A DNA stretch of 30,162 nucleotides from Priapulus caudatus. Its lineage: Eukaryota > Priapulida > Priapulimorpha > Priapulimorphida > Priapulidae. Both the position numbers and the translations under genes were made by a program. Under the pieces are notes generated by a model. That model had not been told where the DNA came from. It did not search any database and saw nothing but the letters and a program-made list of their open reading frames with translations. The stretch's first letter is position 1. Each line of letters begins with the position of its first letter. This document shows positions 27,296-30,162 of this stretch, one piece after another. The stretch spans positions 40,863-71,024 of the forward strand of contig NW_014577742.1 of the NCBI RefSeq assembly GCF_000485595.1. Reading direction: 5' to 3'.

Positions 27296-29184
27296 CTGAC
27301 GTAAATCAAGAAGACAGTTTCATGCCGCGTGGTTGTGACGATGACCGCAACCACGTACTTACTTACAAGAAATGCCGTGTCTTCTTGGTAAATCGCAGGG
27401 AATGTTTACGAATAATAGTGTAAATGGCACAATTTTATGTCTTTCACATTCAAGGAAAAATGTACTTTCATTATTATACAATTGGTAGCACATAAACAGT
27501 GATAGTTTTATTTGGTATTATAGAAATGAATGGTTGTTTGCATATATCAAGTTGCAATGATGTAGTTGCATTTGCATGGCCTTTTGTTTTGAAACGACCG
27601 GAAGCAGACTACCTGCATCGGCTGTCCTGACAGATGATCATTGGTCTTGCACGTTGTTTCGTAATACTCGTAAAACTCAGGAAATGATTTCTCCATCACA
27701 TCCCTGCAGCAAATCGCTGGATTAAGATTGTGCTCATGCTATGCATGTAAGCTGGATGATAGTAAAACATCACAACGCTTTAATACATAACTACATAAAT
27801 CTGTGAATGCTCAGGCAAAATAAAAGCAGGACTGCAACACCACCTTTATGCACCTTGAGACTTAATGCTTCAACAAATGACAATGAGAGCGAATGATCAA
27901 TTGAAACCTAATGGTTCTAGCCGTATTTACACTAATATCTGTGAGGAACCGATGTTTCACTGAGTTAATGAATGGCATGCTTTCTGTTGTTGTTCATAAA
28001 TACAAACCTGCCTAAACGAACTTTGGAAAATAATAAATAGCCTAGTGCACTCAAAGATATCATCAACAAGGCAGCAATCTCTCTGACTCCCCCTCCGTAT
28101 GTTATTCATATATGTTGTAAAGTTGGAACGCAGATGAATACAGATGGATCAATGAATACAGGTCAATATAGTGGGAATATGTCCTACTTTAGTGCTGCTG
28201 GACATTGCGATGCGAGGGAGTAGTGGCCCTCCAGCATATCACAGACGGCAACGCGAATCGTTTCGTGTCGTATGCAGTCATTGTATCGCTTGCAGTCACC
28301 CGCATGCCGCTCCTAAAATAAAAGACGAATGCAGGTTAATTTATTCCTGATGCGGCTTATTTGCGATAGGTAACAGCTTGGTTATATCATGTGCAAAGCT
28401 AATCTAGACCATTTAAAACCAAGTTTATTGCTCTAAGTAGCCGCACAGTCGCTATATGTGCTTTACGACCAATCGAGACATCTTTTCTACCACTCATGCC
28501 ACTCATTTTAGTCGTTAAAAACAGGTAAGAGAGTAACCTGCCATCTCTCTTATGGTCGGCAATGGTAGCTGCCTGCCACAATGTCTCAACCCTCTTGCAT
28601 CTATCAGATTTTTTCTCCATGAAAAGACATGTCTCCAGTACATGTATTCGTATTTGAATAACATGCAATAAAGATATAATAACAATAATAACAATGTTAG
28701 TTTAAATGTAGGAGTGATAATGACGCCATGCAGCTCTACCTGCTCAAAGCCCGGCTCATTATGATAAGGCTTCTCATTCATGAGTGATTGTATGGACATG
28801 AGAACACTGGACAGTGTCTGAGCAGGGCTCCACGCCGGACCGGACCACGTACTAGAAAATACACAGACACACCTCGCATTGACTTCCACCCAGTTTGGTA
28901 TAAATACTGTCAGTTTCTTAAACGAATCTACAGGAATGAACTTGAATTTATATAGACGATCAGAAAACAACCAATTGAGACAAAGAATGGCCATATATTT
29001 AAAAAAAAGAATAGCTATGGTATAGGTTTGCTCTTGGGTGATCTACAAGGTTTCAATAACTTACCCCAGTATACTTAAACACACTTTGCCATTCTTGTAC
29101 AGGTTGGGGTTGAATCGCACTTGTCCATCAGCAGTTGTCACTAATTTGACACGTGGCGGTCGAATCGGATAATCTGGGGGACAC
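27134..29184 (-). CDS. UBE2Z: UBE2Z ubiquitin/FAT10 E2 conjugating enzyme, last five exons (5' part off the window)
   Basis: UBE2Z is a cytosolic/nuclear E2 that, with the E1 UBA6, charges ubiquitin or FAT10 on its catalytic Cys. Five GT-AG exons are visible: 29065-29184, 28740-28851, 28188-28312, 27613-27703 and 27134-27295, with fully consistent phases, giving 202 residues to the stop TGA at 27134-27136. Key features are RFNPN (the HPN-like motif), [10 protein letters not shown] with the catalytic Cys, the family-specific [16 protein letters not shown] and YHNEPGFEQ, and [15 protein letters not shown]. The C-terminal tail is Ser/Asp/Glu rich. N-terminal exons must lie beyond 30162. The insert HYSLASQ before CPAALK makes that loop slightly different from human. 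Confidence 0.94.
27613..27703 (-). CDS. UBE2Z: UBE2Z exon (DVMEKSF)
   Basis: Reads [19 protein letters not shown], then [11 protein letters not shown], matching the human VMEKSFLEYYDFYE helix. The acceptor is GCTGCAG and the donor is GTAGTC. The first base completes Lys from the previous exon; the end is phase 0. Confidence 0.92.
28188..28312 (-). CDS. UBE2Z: UBE2Z exon (ERH...MLEG)
   Basis: Reads [20 protein letters not shown], then VAVCDMLEG and a less conserved loop ending CPAAL plus two bases. The acceptor is TTATTTTAG and the donor is GTAGGA. The loop is several residues longer than the human KCPCPEPLRG segment. Confidence 0.9.
28740..28851 (-). CDS. UBE2Z: UBE2Z exon (post-catalytic helix region)
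   Basis: Reads [20 protein letters not shown], then [17 protein letters not shown], the most diagnostic UBE2Z stretch. The acceptor is TTTTCTAG and the donor is GTAGAG. It starts with the single base that completes Gly and ends in phase 0. Confidence 0.94.
29065..29184 (-). CDS. UBE2Z: UBE2Z exon with catalytic Cys
   Basis: Reads [20 protein letters not shown], then [20 protein letters not shown]. The Cys in KVCLSILG is the thioester-forming residue. The acceptor is GGTGCTTAG and the donor is GTAAGT. One base starts the exon, and two bases (GG) end it, completing Gly with the next exon. Confidence 0.94.
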
Positions 29185-30162
29185 CTAAGCACCAATAAAA
29201 TAATTAGGAGCTTTTTGTGCTCCAGCAAAATCGTAACATACAGTTAACAAAAACTAAAAATATCAGATATCACCTCTTAGATATAACTAGATAGATATAG
29301 ATCCCTCTTAGATATCACTTAGATAAAGTGCACTCAATCAGGTCTATCACTAATAGGTGCACCCCTTTTTAACTGACGGTGAAGAGCTCGCAAGCTCATG
29401 GTGACATATCTGTTACCAATGTACCGTCTTTAAATAAATAAATAAATATATACAAAAATAAACCCCCATAACAAACAAGTGCCGCAGAGCGACAGCGCTC
29501 ATCTAACGTCTACTGCGGTGACTCTGTGGTGGAGTGGTGGGATTCTAGTAAACCCTGTTAGTCCCAAATGTGTTCACGAATCACATACACGCCGAAACAG
29601 TGGAATGCACAGGGATGGTATCAGGAACCTTCTCAAAAGAATGTTCGTTGGGATCGTCTTATGAAAGTTGCCACGAGATGGCGCGTACGTTTAAGTGTCT
29701 TCAGATTAAAATGGAAGCTCCCATCATACGTAGTAAGCAACAAATATTTGCGAAACAGAATAGGTAAGCACTCATTCCATTTACCCCATACGGCAAGCCA
29801 TAAACAGGCTGGTCAAAATTGCAATAAGAGCTGCCACCTGCAACCAATTAACGGCAGGAAAAACTGCAACCAACACATGCACTGGCAGCAGCCACTGGCA
29901 AGTGGGCATATGTTACATGTAACATACTGAACAGTACAGAATGACATAGAAAGTTATACGATTTAAGAGAACCATACACTTCTTTAACCCAAATTTAGCT
30001 TTGAAAAAATTTCCACTGTGAATTGTGCAGCCCTCAAATAACATTTCTCAGGACCATGTATAATTCTACTAGCAAACACACGGCAGTCAAGAATTCTTTC
30101 TAACAGACATGTCAACAAATCCAAGTTTAACCCTCCTCTGAGGGTCAAAAGGTTATCCGACA
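29185..30162. other. UBE2Z intron sequence with dispersed repeats
   Basis: No further UBE2Z exon is found; the expected upstream exon (family motif with YEGGFF) is absent. A possible SINE tail with (AAAT)n ends near 29450. CAAGTGCCGCAGAGCGAC at 29477 is related to the AACAAGAGCCGC family, and the window ends inside a TTTAACC/GGGTCAAAAGG repeat. Confidence 0.5.

Noticed and set aside
29515-29570. tRNA-like GTGGTGGAGTGGTGGGATTC
   Set aside because: It resembles an A box, but no matching B box or foldable cloverleaf follows.

Overview
The window is eukaryotic nuclear DNA, most likely from an invertebrate animal. It carries two intron-rich housekeeping genes with GT-AG introns and proteins close to vertebrate orthologues. 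It also carries a BEL/Pao retrotransposon (a class found in many animals but not mammals), hAT elements, MITEs and tRNA-like repeats. A run of 25 Ns at 13208-13232 shows it is a draft assembly. I do not assign a species.

Gene 1 is Prp19 (PRPF19), the U-box ubiquitin ligase and WD40 scaffold of the spliceosomal NineTeen complex. Exons 1-10 lie on the minus strand between 24084 and 2879, and every splice phase fits. The last two exons (289-467 and 1083-1224) lie on the PLUS strand but continue the protein exactly in sequence and phase. Together the twelve exons give 506 codons plus stop once three single-base indels in exons 11-12 are discounted. The end of the gene is therefore inverted relative to the rest, either by misassembly or by a real rearrangement. 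The acceptor of exon 12 sits in a 43-45 bp tandem array that repeats branch-point-like CTAAC, pyrimidines, ACAG and the first exon bases four times. The three upstream copies each lead straight to an in-frame stop.

Gene 2 is UBE2Z, an E2 conjugating enzyme, also on the minus strand (29184-27134). Its last five coding exons are present, including the catalytic Cys; the 5' part lies beyond the right edge. The two genes are head-to-tail.

Intron 2 of Prp19 (6273-20128, 13.9 kb) is a nest of mobile elements. A BEL/Pao element lies in the opposite orientation to the host gene: a 5' LTR-like region near 6325-6628, gag, protease, RT, RNase H and integrase, with stops and frameshifts and no 3' LTR. 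Its gag is split by an 8.4 kb insertion (7785-16206) bounded by inverted repeats starting TAGACTATAGGCC and a 3-bp AAA duplication. Inside that insertion are a decayed hAT transposase copy (8040-10580), a 730 bp repeat (10581-11310), and a fold-back element (12753-15202) that itself holds a hAT-type MITE with an 8-bp duplication, ATAGGCGG.

Intron 1 (20279-24065) holds a second copy of the 730 bp repeat, two MITEs with long terminal inverted repeats, and a tRNA-derived SINE. The two copies of the 730 bp repeat differ almost only by single-base indels, which looks like raw long-read error rather than evolution. The same error mode may explain the indels in Prp19 exons 11-12.
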